A DNA stretch of 64,000 nt. It comes from Hyphomonas johnsonii MHS-2. GTDB taxonomy: Bacteria; Pseudomonadota; Alphaproteobacteria; Caulobacterales; Hyphomonadaceae. Below the pieces are notes generated by a model. It saw only the letters and a program-made list of their open reading frames with translations. It did not search any database and had not been told where the DNA came from. The translations under genes and the position numbers were made by a program. The DNA lies in the NCBI RefSeq assembly GCF_000685275.1, contig NZ_ARYK01000001.1, positions 496,001 through 560,000 of the forward strand. The letters run 5' to 3'. Below are positions 19,287-28,535 of this stretch, piece after piece (position 1 is the first letter of the stretch; every line of letters begins with the position of its first letter).

Positions 19287-20729
19287 TTACAGGACGAGTG
19301 GTGCAATCCAGTAGCCGATCAGCGTGATCACCCCGATCCCGATCAGGTTGATCCGGAACCCGTGCCGGATCATGTCACCGACCGCGATATGGCCGGTCGA
19401 ATAGACAATCGCATTCGGCGCCGTCGCCACTGGGAGCATGAAGGCACAGGAAGCTGCAACGGCGGCCGGGCCCAGCAGGCTGCTCGGTGCCATGCCGACG
19501 GCGACGGCCAGTGCGCCGAGGATCGGTGCCAGGGTGGTCATCGTGGCGACATTGCTCGTCAGTTCCGTCAGGAAGATGACCAGGGCCACCACTACCGCCA
19601 CGAACAGGATCGGCGGGAAGGACTGCATCACCGCCAACTGGCTTCCAAGCCACTCGGAAAGCCCCGTCCGCGACACCGCATTGCCGAGGGCGATACCACC
19701 CCCGAACAGCACGAGCACGCCCCAGGGCAGGCGCTCGGCCTCCTGCCATGTCAGCAGCGCGCGGCCCGATCCGGCGCCAGCCGGGACAAGGAACATTACC
19801 ACGGCGCCGATAATGGCGATCATCATGTCGACTTCAGCGCCGCCATATTGCGCCAGGACGCCCCATCCGAGGAAATCGAGGAGCTGGACCGACCATTGGC
19901 GCGACACCCACAACAGCGCGACGACACCGAAAACGATGGCAACGCGCTGCTCGGGCTGCGACATGCGTCCCATCGCGTGCTTTTCCCGCCGCACCTGTTC
20001 CAACACGACGTGACCGCCTTCGAACCGGGGCAACGCGCGTGTCACCACCCACCATGCGACGGGCACGAGCAGCGCCGCGGCGGGAATGCCGAACGCCATC
20101 CATTGCGGGAAGCCGATCGTGGCGCCCATTTCCGTCTCGAGCCATTTGATTGCGATGAGGTTGGTCGGCGTGCCGATCGGTGTCGCCACACCGCCGATCG
20201 ACGCAGCGTAGCAGATGCCGAGCAGCAGGGCGGTCGCAAACCGCCCGCTCTTGTCGCCAAGCGAATGCGCGGCGGACAGCGCAATCGGCATCATCATCAA
20301 TGTCGTCGCCGAATTCGATATCCACATCGACAGCAGCCCCGTCGCCAGCATGAAGCCGAAGATCAGCGCTTTCGGCGCGGCACCGACGCGCGAGATGACG
20401 TTCAGGGCGATCCGCTTGTGCAGGTCCCAGCGTTCGATGCCCATCGCGATGATGAACCCGCCCAGCAGCAGCAAGACGATGTAATTGGCATAGTCGGCGC
20501 CAACCTGGCGCGGCGTGCCCGCCTCGATCAGCGGCAGCACGAATAGTGGCAGCAGTGAAGTCGCCGGGATCGGGATCGCCTCTGTCGCCCACCAGGTTGC
20601 CATCAGCACCAGCAACGCTGCCGTGCCCCATGCTGCAAAGCTCAGGCCTTCCGGCGCACCCGCCAGCAACATTGCCCCTGCCAGAACCGGCCCCGCCACA
20701 AGGCCAATCGTCCGCGCCCCCCCCTTCAT
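19287..20729 (-). CDS. DASS/SLC13 family anion permease
   Basis: A 480-residue inner-membrane transporter with about 11-12 hydrophobic segments. WWATEAIPIPATSLLPL, the SNSATTLMMMPIAL block and a second Asn-containing hairpin (TELTSNVATMTTLAP) are the duplicated cation and substrate sites of the divalent anion:sodium symporters. The cargo may be dicarboxylate or sulfate; the neighbouring sulfur genes favour an anion linked to sulfur metabolism, which is only an inference. It starts six bases after the cystathionine beta-lyase stop, as the last gene of the operon. Confidence 0.9.
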   Translation of the reverse strand: MKGGARTIGLVAGPVLAGAMLLAGAPEGLSFAAWGTAALLVLMATWWATEAIPIPATSLLPLFVLPLIEAGTPRQVGADYANYIVLLLLGGFIIAMGIERWDLHKRIALNVISRVGAAPKALIFGFMLATGLLSMWISNSATTLMMMPIALSAAHSLGDKSGRFATALLLGICYAASIGGVATPIGTPTNLIAIKWLETEMGATIGFPQWMAFGIPAAALLVPVAWWVVTRALPRFEGGHVVLEQVRREKHAMGRMSQPEQRVAIVFGVVALLWVSRQWSVQLLDFLGWGVLAQYGGAEVDMMIAIIGAVVMFLVPAGAGSGRALLTWQEAERLPWGVLVLFGGGIALGNAVSRTGLSEWLGSQLAVMQSFPPILFVAVVVALVIFLTELTSNVATMTTLAPILGALAVAVGMAPSSLLGPAAVAASCAFMLPVATAPNAIVYSTGHIAVGDMIRHGFRINLIGIGVITLIGYWIAPLVL

Positions 20730-20735
20730 GCGTGC

Positions 20736-21890
20736 CTAGCCCCCGCCCATGGCCATGAATCCGGCCTCCAGGTCCGCGATCAGGTCACTGGTCGCTTCCA
20801 GGCCGACATGCACGCGCAGGAGCGGCCCGGCCCGCGTGTCCGTCCAGTTGCCCTTTGTCCGGGTCAGCTGGTGGTCGCAGGGGATGATCAGGCTTTCGAA
20901 CCCGCCCCAGGAGAAGCCCATAGCGAACAGGTGCAGCGCGCCGAGGAACCGTTCCATTCCGCCGTCCGGCACCGGGTTCAGCACAACGCCGAACAGGCCA
21001 TTGGATCCGCTGAAGTCACGCTGCCACAGCGCATGGTCCGGGTGGCCGGGCAGGGCAGGGTTCAGCACGTCCGCGACTTCCGCCCGTTCGGCCAGCCAAT
21101 GTGAGATTTTAAGCCCGGCGGCCTCATGCGCCCGGAGACGTGTCTTCAGCGTGCGCAGCCCGCGCAGACAGAGATAGGCGTCGTCGGGCGCGAGCGAGAT
21201 GCCCCAGTCTTCCGAGAGTGCTTCGAGCCGCCCGGACAGGTTGTCATTGCGGGTCATCACAGCGCCGCCAAAGGCGTCCGAGTGGCCTGCCACATATTTG
21301 GTCAGGGCCTGGACTGACAGGTCGACGCCGAGGGCCAGCGGCTGGTGGTACAGGCCGGCCCCCCACGTATTGTCCATGATGGTGCGAATGCTGCGGGCCT
21401 TCGCGACGTCGACGATTGCCGGCGTGTCGGCCACTTCAAATGTCAGGGACCCCGGAGATTCCAGGAAGATTGCCTTCGTGTTGTCCTGCAACATGCCGGC
21501 GATCCCGGCGCCGATGCGCGGATCGTAGCGTGTCGTCTCGACACCCATCGCGGGCAGGCGGCGCTCGCAGAATCGCGCCGTCGGCCCGTAGACCGAGTCC
21601 GGGAACAGCAGGTGGTCTCCGGCACGCACGCAGCTTGCGATCGCCAAGGCACAGGCCTGGAGACCGTTCCCGGCGAGGCGCGTATAGGTCGCGCCTTCGA
21701 GCTCGCACATGGCGGCTTCCAGTTCGCGGTGCACGGTCAGGCCCATCCGCCCATAGGTGGGTTTCGGGCCGTAGAGCGCCTCTTCCGTCGAGAACAGCAC
21801 AGTTGATGCCCGCTCCACCGGCGGGTTCACTGTCACACGTCCAAGGCGCTCCTTGCGCAAGTGGATGAGGCGCGTTTCGGGCTTCTTCAT
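20736..21890 (-). CDS. metC: Cystathionine beta-lyase (PLP, Cys/Met metabolism family)
   Basis: A 384-residue fold-type I PLP enzyme. The Schiff-base lysine is Lys198 in SVQALTKYVAGHSD, Asp173 (IMDNTWG) binds the pyridine nitrogen, and GNGLQA at 75-80 contacts the phosphate. The long form with N-terminal RLIHLRKERLG and the KPTYGRMG loop is typical of proteobacterial MetC, which cleaves cystathionine to homocysteine, pyruvate and ammonia. The start at 21890 overlaps the sulfurtransferase stop (ATGA), so the genes are translationally coupled. Confidence 0.9.
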   Translation of the reverse strand: MKKPETRLIHLRKERLGRVTVNPPVERASTVLFSTEEALYGPKPTYGRMGLTVHRELEAAMCELEGATYTRLAGNGLQACALAIASCVRAGDHLLFPDSVYGPTARFCERRLPAMGVETTRYDPRIGAGIAGMLQDNTKAIFLESPGSLTFEVADTPAIVDVAKARSIRTIMDNTWGAGLYHQPLALGVDLSVQALTKYVAGHSDAFGGAVMTRNDNLSGRLEALSEDWGISLAPDDAYLCLRGLRTLKTRLRAHEAAGLKISHWLAERAEVADVLNPALPGHPDHALWQRDFSGSNGLFGVVLNPVPDGGMERFLGALHLFAMGFSWGGFESLIIPCDHQLTRTKGNWTDTRAGPLLRVHVGLEATSDLIADLEAGFMAMGGG

Positions 21891-22732
21891 TCGGCGGCCG
21901 TCGCCACCGGGCGGGAAGGGTCTGCTGCCCATTCCGTCCACGATCCGTCGTAGACCGCGACGTCCCAGTTGCCCAGCCGGGCAAGAGCGAGTGCCGTGAT
22001 GGCGGCGGTCACACCAGACCCGCATGTCGTCACGGTCGGCGCCATCGGGTTGGTGAACAGTTCCGCAAGCTTGTCATGCGGCTTCATGTGACCGTCTTCG
22101 GTGACCAGGGCGCTGCCTGGGAGGTTCACGCTACCGGGAATATGGCCTGACCGCAGGCCCGGGCGCGGTTCCGGTTCGCGGCCGAAGAACCGGCCGTCCG
22201 GCCGTGAGTCGACGATCGTCATGTGCGGGGAGCCGACCATTTTTTCGAGGTTTGCGGTGGTCATGACCAGGTCGCTGCGAACCCGCGGCGTGAAGTGGCG
22301 CTCGCTGACCACGGGCGGCAGGTCTTCCAGTTCACCGCCCTCTGTGACCCAGGCATTCAGGCCGCCATCCAGGACTTTGACATCGTCATGGCCCATGACG
22401 CGCAACATCCACCAGACCCGCGCCGCCGCGAAGAATCGGTTCTGGTCGTAGACCACAATCCGGTTGCCGTCGCCGACGCCAAGCTTCCGGATACGGGAAG
22501 AGAATTTCACCGCATCCGGCAGCATGTGCGGCAGGTCGGTCCCGGTATCGGCAACATCGTCGATGTCGAAATAGGTGGCGCCAGGAATATGACCGCGCGT
22601 CCAGGCGTGCCGTCCGGTTTCCGGCGGGTTGGTGAACGGCGCAAAATACGTCGCGTCCAGGACCCTGACGTCCGGCGCGGCAAAGTTTTTCAGCAGCCAT
22701 TCTGCGCTGACTAGCGGGTCATCTGGTTGCAT
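21887..22732 (-). CDS. sseA: 3-mercaptopyruvate sulfurtransferase
   Basis: A 281-residue protein with two rhodanese domains. The catalytic loop CGSGVTA near residue 235 is the mercaptopyruvate type, distinct from the CRxGx[RK] loop of thiosulfate sulfurtransferases. It transfers sulfane sulfur from mercaptopyruvate. It lies four bases after the cysteine synthase gene and overlaps the next gene by four, in a sulfur amino acid operon. Confidence 0.93.
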   Translation of the reverse strand: MQPDDPLVSAEWLLKNFAAPDVRVLDATYFAPFTNPPETGRHAWTRGHIPGATYFDIDDVADTGTDLPHMLPDAVKFSSRIRKLGVGDGNRIVVYDQNRFFAAARVWWMLRVMGHDDVKVLDGGLNAWVTEGGELEDLPPVVSERHFTPRVRSDLVMTTANLEKMVGSPHMTIVDSRPDGRFFGREPEPRPGLRSGHIPGSVNLPGSALVTEDGHMKPHDKLAELFTNPMAPTVTTCGSGVTAAITALALARLGNWDVAVYDGSWTEWAADPSRPVATAAE

Positions 22733-22736
22733 GTGC

Positions 22737-23741
22737 TCAGCCCTCCATCCATGGCGGCACCGGAAGGTCCTTCGATCTCAGGAATTCCGGGTTGTACAGT
22801 TTCGACTGGTAGCGATTGCCATAGTCGCACAGCATGGTCACGATCGTGTGCCCCGGGCCGAGGTCACGCGCCATCTGCACGGCGCCGGCAATGTTGATAC
22901 CGGCTGACCCGCCAAGGCAAAGGCCTTCGTGCTGGACAAGGGCGAACAGGATATTCAGCGCCTCGGTGTCCGAACAGCGATACGCCCGGTCGACCACGAT
23001 GCCCTCGAGATTGGCCGTGATGCGCCCCTGACCGATGCCCTCGGTGATCGAGGTGCCTTCGGATTTCAGCTCGCCGGACGAGAAATACTCGAACATTGCC
23101 GCGCCGCCCGGATCGGCCAGGCCGATCTGTACCGACTCGCGTTTTTCCTTGAGCGCCATCGACACACCCGCCAGCGTGCCGCCCGAACCGATGGCGCAGA
23201 TGAACGCATCCAGCTTGCCGTCGGTCTGGGTCCATATTTCCTGGCCGGTCGTCTCGTAGTGCGCCTTCCGGTTGGACGTGTTGTCGAACTGGTTTGCCCA
23301 GATTGCGCCATTGGCTTCCGTTTTGGCCAGCTCCTCGGCGAGGCGCCCGGAATATTTGATGTAATTGTTGGGATTGGCATAGGGGACGGCGTCCACCTCG
23401 ATCAGTTCTGCGCCCAGGATGCGGATGGCGTCCTTCTTTTCCTGGCTTTGCGTACGGGGCATCACGATCACGACCCTGTAGCCCAGCGCCGCGCCCACAA
23501 GGGCGAGTCCGATACCGGTATTCCCGGCTGTGCCCTCGACGATCGTGCCGCCGGGCTTCAGGTCTCCTGCGGCTTCAGCGTCGCGGACAATGCCCAGGGC
23601 CGGCCGGTCCTTGACCGACTGTCCGGGGTTCAGGAACTCGCACTTCCCGAGAATTTCACAGCCCGTTTCGTCGGATACGCGGTTGAGGCGGAGGAGGGGC
23701 GTGTTTCCAATCAGGTCAATGACGGAGCGGTAAGTGGTCAT
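22737..23741 (-). CDS. cysK: Cysteine synthase A-type PLP enzyme
   Basis: A 334-residue fold-type II PLP enzyme forming cysteine from O-acetylserine and sulfide. Lys44 in NPGQSVKDRPA binds PLP, GTAGNTGIGLA binds the substrate carboxylate and GSGGTLAG holds the phosphate. It is the first gene of the operon. Its C-terminus is a little longer than in E. coli CysK, and a cystathionine beta-synthase-like activity cannot be excluded. Confidence 0.9.
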   Translation of the reverse strand: MTTYRSVIDLIGNTPLLRLNRVSDETGCEILGKCEFLNPGQSVKDRPALGIVRDAEAAGDLKPGGTIVEGTAGNTGIGLALVGAALGYRVVIVMPRTQSQEKKDAIRILGAELIEVDAVPYANPNNYIKYSGRLAEELAKTEANGAIWANQFDNTSNRKAHYETTGQEIWTQTDGKLDAFICAIGSGGTLAGVSMALKEKRESVQIGLADPGGAAMFEYFSSGELKSEGTSITEGIGQGRITANLEGIVVDRAYRCSDTEALNILFALVQHEGLCLGGSAGINIAGAVQMARDLGPGHTIVTMLCDYGNRYQSKLYNPEFLRSKDLPVPPWMEG

Positions 23742-23901
23742 GCAGCAGGGTCCGGTTCGATTTTGCGAGACAAGTTATGGTCAAGCTAGGATGCGGCGGG
23801 CCGTTGCACAACAGGGCGCCCGGCAGCTTTTCGGAGTGATCCAGTCGGGGGCAGGCCACGTAGAACGGTCAACTGCACCTTAACTGTCCGGAAATCCGCA
23901 A

Positions 23902-24459
23902 TTGAGCACCCAGGAATCCTACGCCACCTTCATGATGGACCATGCTGCCGGCAACCATGCCGAGGCATTCGCCTTGGCAGGAGACCTGCACATCGCGCTC
24001 AGCGCGGACGGAGCGGAAGCGGGTTTGTTGTGGGCGGTGATCGGTGGTGCCCTGCTGGAAAATGCCGCACGTGCGGCGCCTAGACCGGCGGCCGGCAAGC
24101 GGCGCCAAAAGGCCCACCGGGAATACGAAACCGCGGAAATGCTGCTCGCCGGGTCCGACACCATGCTGGACTGGAAGCGGGGCATCTCCGGCGTGGCCTA
24201 TGCCCGGACGGCGACCCCCGGCGCGAGCTTCATGAAGCTGGAGCCGGGGCAGGCCGCCCCCATGCACGGACACAGCAATATCGAGGCGACGGTCGTTCTG
24301 TCCGGCCAGTTCAGTGACGGGCACGGCGTCTATTCCCGCGGCGACCTGGTGCTCGGCGAACCGGGACAGCGTCACAAGCCCGCAGCAATAGGAGATGAGC
24401 AATGCATCTGTTTCGTAGCCGAAAAACCCCGGCCATTCTGGAAGGCTTTCCTGAAATGA
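23902..24459 (+). CDS. ChrR-like cupin anti-sigma factor, without a neighbouring sigma gene
   Basis: A 185-residue protein. The N-terminal part (YATFMMDHAAGNHAEAFALAGDLHIAL) resembles the anti-sigma domain of ChrR, and the C-terminal cupin has HGHSNIEATVVLSG and a late His (GQRHKP) for metal binding. In Rhodobacter ChrR holds the sigma factor RpoE inactive until singlet oxygen appears. Here the usual H-x3-C-x2-C zinc motif is absent from the helical domain, and no ECF sigma gene is visible nearby. The start is a TTG at 23902; ATG at 23932 would cut the first helix. It overlaps the next gene by four bases. Confidence 0.72.
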   Translation: MSTQESYATFMMDHAAGNHAEAFALAGDLHIALSADGAEAGLLWAVIGGALLENAARAAPRPAAGKRRQKAHREYETAEMLLAGSDTMLDWKRGISGVAYARTATPGASFMKLEPGQAAPMHGHSNIEATVVLSGQFSDGHGVYSRGDLVLGEPGQRHKPAAIGDEQCICFVAEKPRPFWKAFLK

Positions 24460-25151
24460 CCCGGATCGCCCCACTGGCCATGGCGCTGCTGCTTCTGGCA
24501 GGCCCGGCAATCGCAGACGACAGCGCGCCGCCGGAAATCGCAAGCGTGCAGTCGGATTTCGCGTGGACGCCGAAGGACGGAGACGAAATCGCGTTCGACG
24601 TCCTGCGCAAGGGCAAGCCGTTCGGGTCTCATTCGGTGACATTCAAGGTCGCCCCGGACGGGACCCTGACCGCGACCACGGACGTGCGCCTCAAGGCGGG
24701 CCTCGGCCCGATCACGCTGTTTCACTACGCGCTTGATGCCAGCGAGACCTGGAAGGACGGCGCACTCGTTGCCCTGAAAGGCGCCGTGGATGACGACGGC
24801 AAGGATGGCTCGGTGACCGCCAGGGCGGACGGCGAGGCGCTGGCTGTCGCTGGCACCGAATATTCCGGCCAGGTGTCGCGCGATATCCTCCCGGCCAGTC
24901 ACTGGAACGTCGCCCAGACCCGCGCAACCGAACTGCTGTCCACCGAGGATGGTGAAATCATCAAGGTGAAGGTCTCCGACAAGGGCCAGGACACGGTGAT
25001 GGTGGCGGGCAAGCGCGTCGAGGCGACCCGCTACCTCATGGACTCCGATATCGATGTCGACCTCTGGTATGACGCAGAGGGGCGGTGGGTGAAGCTCGCC
25101 TTCGTCGCCCGCGGGCAGCAGATCGACTATGTCCTGGCGCGTCCGTACTGA
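24456..25151 (+). CDS. Exported protein, possibly DUF6134/DUF3108-like
   Basis: A 231-residue protein with a signal peptide (MTRIAPLAMALLLLAGPAIA) and a beta-rich mature part: DEIAFDVLRKGKPFGSH, a TLTATTDVRLK strand pair and a terminal WYDAEGRWVKLAF. This pattern suits periplasmic DUF6134-type proteins; function is unknown. ATG at 24456 overlaps the TGA of the ChrR-like gene. An in-frame ATG at 24402 with a good AGGAG site would add 18 residues inside the upstream gene, so the start is not certain. Coupling to the ChrR-like gene suggests a shared role. Confidence 0.65.
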   Translation: MTRIAPLAMALLLLAGPAIADDSAPPEIASVQSDFAWTPKDGDEIAFDVLRKGKPFGSHSVTFKVAPDGTLTATTDVRLKAGLGPITLFHYALDASETWKDGALVALKGAVDDDGKDGSVTARADGEALAVAGTEYSGQVSRDILPASHWNVAQTRATELLSTEDGEIIKVKVSDKGQDTVMVAGKRVEATRYLMDSDIDVDLWYDAEGRWVKLAFVARGQQIDYVLARPY

Positions 25152-25169
25152 TGCCTCACGACGCCCCGC

Positions 25170-27764
25170 CTATTCGGGCGTCTCGGCGGGGTCTTCCGGC
25201 TTTTTCTTCTTGTTGAACAAGCCACCGATTGCGTCCCGCGCCGCTTTTTCCGCCAGGTCCTCGACGCTTGGCTGTGCCGTTGCAGGCTGCGGTTCGGCCG
25301 GCGCGGTGTCGGTTGGCGCAGTGTCAGCCGGTGGGGTGTCGGATGGTGGGGTGGTGGCCGGCGCGGTGCTGGAGGGCGTACCGAGGACATTTCCGAGGAT
25401 CGCACCGGCATCGCCGCCGAGCTTGTTCGTCAACTGGTCCTTGAGCTTGTTGCCGAGTTCCGCCTTGAGGGCCGCCTGAACGCCTGACAGGTCGGGTGTG
25501 ACCTTGAGGTTGCTCCAGGAGCCCGACAAGCGGACTGGAACGGGAATGCCGTTCAGTTGCACGACGCTCCCGGTGCCCTGGCCCGACTTGTCGATACTGG
25601 TCGCCAAACGCAGGTCCAGGCTCTGGCCGCCGAGGTTTATCTGGCCAGACCCATCCAGGCCCAGGACCGGATTGATCAATTTCATCAGGTTGACCGTCGC
25701 GACACCGTCATTGATCGTCATGACCGTATCGAAACTGGTGAAGTCGGTCGACGCGCTGGGCGACAGGACCGAGCCGAAATCCAGGTTCTGCAGGCTGCCG
25801 GTTGTCACTGCCTGCTGCAGGGACTGGGCGCTGCGAACCAGCTGGGTCACGTTCAGGCCCTTCAGCGCCCCGTCGGCGAGGTTGGTGGTGACCTTGCCGT
25901 CGAGGGCCTTCATGATTTCGTCCAGCGAACCACCAGACGACGCCCCGGTCACCGTGAACCCGCCCGTGCCCGTGAGCTTGTCGAAACCTGCCAGGGTGCC
26001 CAGCAGGCTCGACATACCGACCCCGCTGCCATTCATCGTGAAATCGATGGCGGGCTGTGCGCCGCTGGCGTTCACCGCCATGCGGCCGTTCCAGTCGCCC
26101 CCGAAGACCTTGAATTTCGGCAGGTCGGCCGTCAGGCGGCCGTCGGCCAGTTTCGTTTGCATGACAGCATCGGTCATCTTCACCTTGCCGATGGTCAGCG
26201 CCGGTGTCGTGATGGCCACATCGGCATCGACGGCCTTCAGGCCGGCCAGGTCGAGCGGCTCCTTGCTCCAGCCCGTGCTGGCGGCCTTCGGCTGCTGCGG
26301 TGCGCTGGAGTCTCCAAGGAATGGCGACAGGTCGAGGGGACCCATGTCGAGGTCACCCGTGAGCCTTGGCCGCGTGCCTGACAGGTCGATGCCCACCGTG
26401 CCCGTTCCGGAGATATCGTCCACGGCCAGTTTCAGGTTCGTCATCGCCAGCTTCTTGAACGTGCCCTTGATCGCGCCGTCGAGGCTGAACGTCTGCAGGG
26501 TCTCGCCCGGTGCCATCTCGACGTCGGCCGCTTTCAGGAGCGCCCTCAGTTCGTCGCTGGCAGCCTGGACCTGCCCGGTGACCCGGCCGTCGCCGCCAAG
26601 GCCGACATCGCCTTGGTAGGATGCATTCAGCAGGGCGCCGGTATGTTTCACGTCGAGCCCGGAGAGGGCGAGCGCATCGAAAGCGCCCTTCAGCGCCCCC
26701 TTGATCTGGACGCGTTCAAGGGCACTGCTGGCCGGCAAGTCGATGCCGATCTGGCGAGCCAGGTCTCCGGCCTGCGGCAGGAGCGCGGTGAATGCGCCCT
26801 CCAGCGACGGGGCGTCGCCCAGTGCCAGCGCGCCGGTGTAGGAGGCGTCGATCAATTGTCCCTTCAGCGCCAGCCTGTCGAAGGTGACGTTGAGCGCCGC
26901 GAGCGGGCCGCTGAGGGTCGCTTTGACATCCGCGCCGCCCAGAGGGGTGAGGTTGTAGGGCAGGTCGACAGCGGCAAAGGCGGCGAGTTCTGCCACGCTT
27001 GGCGCGGAAAGTGTCAGGCCGCCATCCAGATCAGGTGCTTCGCCGAGCGTGACACGGCCATCATAGGTCAGCTTGGCCAGCGGTGAGTCGAGGTCGAACT
27101 TGACGGCAGCGGGGGATCCGCCGGTCAGGGCGCCGGGCGAATCGAGCTGGAGGGAGATGTCGAATGTCTGTCCCTGGAACAGGCCGTCAGCGGAGGCCTT
27201 GAGTGGCTGGTCGAGGGCCTGGAGCGATGCCTGCAGGTTGAGGTTGGTCAGGTCGTACGCCGCGTTCGTCGCATCGTCACGATAGGACACGCTGGCGTTT
27301 TCGAGGCTTGCGATCTCGATTCCCGCGTCAAACCCGCCGCCGGAAGGGGCCGGGGATTCGCTCGCCGATGCCTCGCCTTCGGGAAACTCCCAGTTGGCGC
27401 TGCCGTTTGCCAGCCTGTGCAGGTCGACCCTGGCGTCCACGAAGGACAGTTCCTGCACGTCGACCCGGCGTGACAGCAGGGGCAGCCATTTCACGGAACC
27501 GCGAAGTTCGCCGGCCTCGATCATGTTCGGCCGGTCAAACCCGTCCGGGTTTGCGACCGTCACTCCGCCCACGCTGGCGGCGATCCGGGGGAACACCGAA
27601 ATCTTCACGTCGCCGTTCAGGTGCACATCGCGTTGCAGGGCTGCTGTCGCGGCCTTTTCGATCTGGGCCTTGTACACATCCTTGGGAATCAGGAAGGGAA
27701 CAGCCAGTGCGGCGATGATGAGGACGCCCAGAACGCCCGCTGCAATTAGAAGAACGCGCTTCAT
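25170..27764 (-). CDS. AsmA family protein
   Basis: An 864-residue membrane-anchored protein. One transmembrane helix (MKRVLLIAAGVLGVLIIAALAVPF, first 24 residues) is followed by a long periplasmic part rich in repeated beta strands, the AsmA/bridge-like lipid-transport architecture. Motifs include the early VFPRIAASVGGVTVANPDGF and the late LDLRLATSIDKSGQG. The C-terminus has a Thr/Pro/Ala-rich linker and a charged, lysine-containing end. Relatives move phospholipid or affect outer-membrane assembly. The start at 27764 is chosen because the membrane helix begins there; the frame stays open through the tRNA gene by chance. Confidence 0.9.
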   Translation of the reverse strand: MKRVLLIAAGVLGVLIIAALAVPFLIPKDVYKAQIEKAATAALQRDVHLNGDVKISVFPRIAASVGGVTVANPDGFDRPNMIEAGELRGSVKWLPLLSRRVDVQELSFVDARVDLHRLANGSANWEFPEGEASASESPAPSGGGFDAGIEIASLENASVSYRDDATNAAYDLTNLNLQASLQALDQPLKASADGLFQGQTFDISLQLDSPGALTGGSPAAVKFDLDSPLAKLTYDGRVTLGEAPDLDGGLTLSAPSVAELAAFAAVDLPYNLTPLGGADVKATLSGPLAALNVTFDRLALKGQLIDASYTGALALGDAPSLEGAFTALLPQAGDLARQIGIDLPASSALERVQIKGALKGAFDALALSGLDVKHTGALLNASYQGDVGLGGDGRVTGQVQAASDELRALLKAADVEMAPGETLQTFSLDGAIKGTFKKLAMTNLKLAVDDISGTGTVGIDLSGTRPRLTGDLDMGPLDLSPFLGDSSAPQQPKAASTGWSKEPLDLAGLKAVDADVAITTPALTIGKVKMTDAVMQTKLADGRLTADLPKFKVFGGDWNGRMAVNASGAQPAIDFTMNGSGVGMSSLLGTLAGFDKLTGTGGFTVTGASSGGSLDEIMKALDGKVTTNLADGALKGLNVTQLVRSAQSLQQAVTTGSLQNLDFGSVLSPSASTDFTSFDTVMTINDGVATVNLMKLINPVLGLDGSGQINLGGQSLDLRLATSIDKSGQGTGSVVQLNGIPVPVRLSGSWSNLKVTPDLSGVQAALKAELGNKLKDQLTNKLGGDAGAILGNVLGTPSSTAPATTPPSDTPPADTAPTDTAPAEPQPATAQPSVEDLAEKAARDAIGGLFNKKKKPEDPAETPE

Positions 27765-27929
27765 TTCAGATCCCTGTGACTGCCTGTTGATGCCGGTATA
27801 TGTATAATGTGTCTGATGAATGGCCACTGAAAGAGTCGAATACCGGTTTTTGCCTGAAGTTACTCGCTTGACCGGCATTCCCCGCTTGATTACAGAGGCG
27901 GCTCGCCGCTTTGCGGCAGGAGAAGATGC

Positions 27930-28006
27930 GCGGGTGTAGCTCAGTCGGTTAGAGTGCCGGCCTGTCACGCCGGAGGTCGCGGGTTCGAGTCCCGTCACTC
28001 GCGCCA
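27930..28006 (+). tRNA. tRNA-Asp (GTC)
   Basis: A 77-base cloverleaf. The acceptor stem pairs GCGGGTG with CACTCGC (one G-U), the anticodon stem CCGGC/GCCGG encloses a loop with anticodon GTC at 27964-27966, the T arm contains GGGTTCGAGTCCC and the CCA end is encoded. It stands alone, divergent from asmA. Confidence 0.98.
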
Positions 28007-28490
28007 TTTTCTCTTCGCGGCCCGTGAGTTCGACATTCCGGCTGCGAACCGTTGCCGGGCCTGATCGCTGCAAAGACTTTCCGTCCGGGACACATTGTGG
28101 CTGATCACTGAATTCCCTGAGCGAGACTTCGCGCCGGCTTCGCCACGTACGATGCGAAGCGCACTCGAACCCGACCGGCAATTCGGACAAGATGTTCAGA
28201 ATCTTGCGATCTGCAATGGATTGTGCAGGTGCGGGCTCGTTTGGTGGGCCACTGGAGCGGCCATGAGCATGTCTCTGGGCCGGGCGAGCCGACCTCACTG
28301 TTGCGCTCCTGGTGGCGCAGGCGTGCCGGCCTCAGAGCGTTCGGGCGATAGGGTGGACCGTTCGTCCATCCTGCAGAGGAAGCTGCCTGAGTGCGCCCAG
28401 GCGGGCCTTGCTGCCTTCGTGCGTGCCGTCACCAGCGACGCCGCAGGCCGCACTGACGGTGCCAATGCGGAGCAATCGAAATAGGGACAA
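28007..28490. other. Non-coding stretch between tRNA-Asp and the catabolic region
   Basis: These 484 bases hold no gene I can support. A 129-codon open frame at 28095-28484 begins with TTG, has no ribosome site and a composition unlike a protein. I looked for RNase P, SRP and tmRNA signatures and did not find them. It marks the border between core genes and the catabolic region. Confidence 0.5.
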
Positions 28491-28533
28491 GACGAAAGCG
28501 GCCCGGACTCTTCAAAAGCCCGGGCTTTTCGTC
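28491..28533. terminator. Bidirectional intrinsic terminator after the first P450 gene
   Basis: GACGAAAG at 28491 pairs with the closing CTTTTCGTC ending at 28533, and CCCGG pairs with CCGGG inside. The core AAAAGCCCGGGCTTTT (28514-28529) is a perfect 16-base palindrome with T runs at both ends. It lies just beyond the P450 stop codon at 28536 on the complement. Confidence 0.75.
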
Positions 28534-28535
28534 TG

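Noticed and set aside
28095-28484. 129-codon open frame downstream of tRNA-Asp
   Set aside because: It begins with TTG without a ribosome site, has no recognisable domain and a Cys/Arg/Ser mix typical of chance frames in GC-rich DNA.
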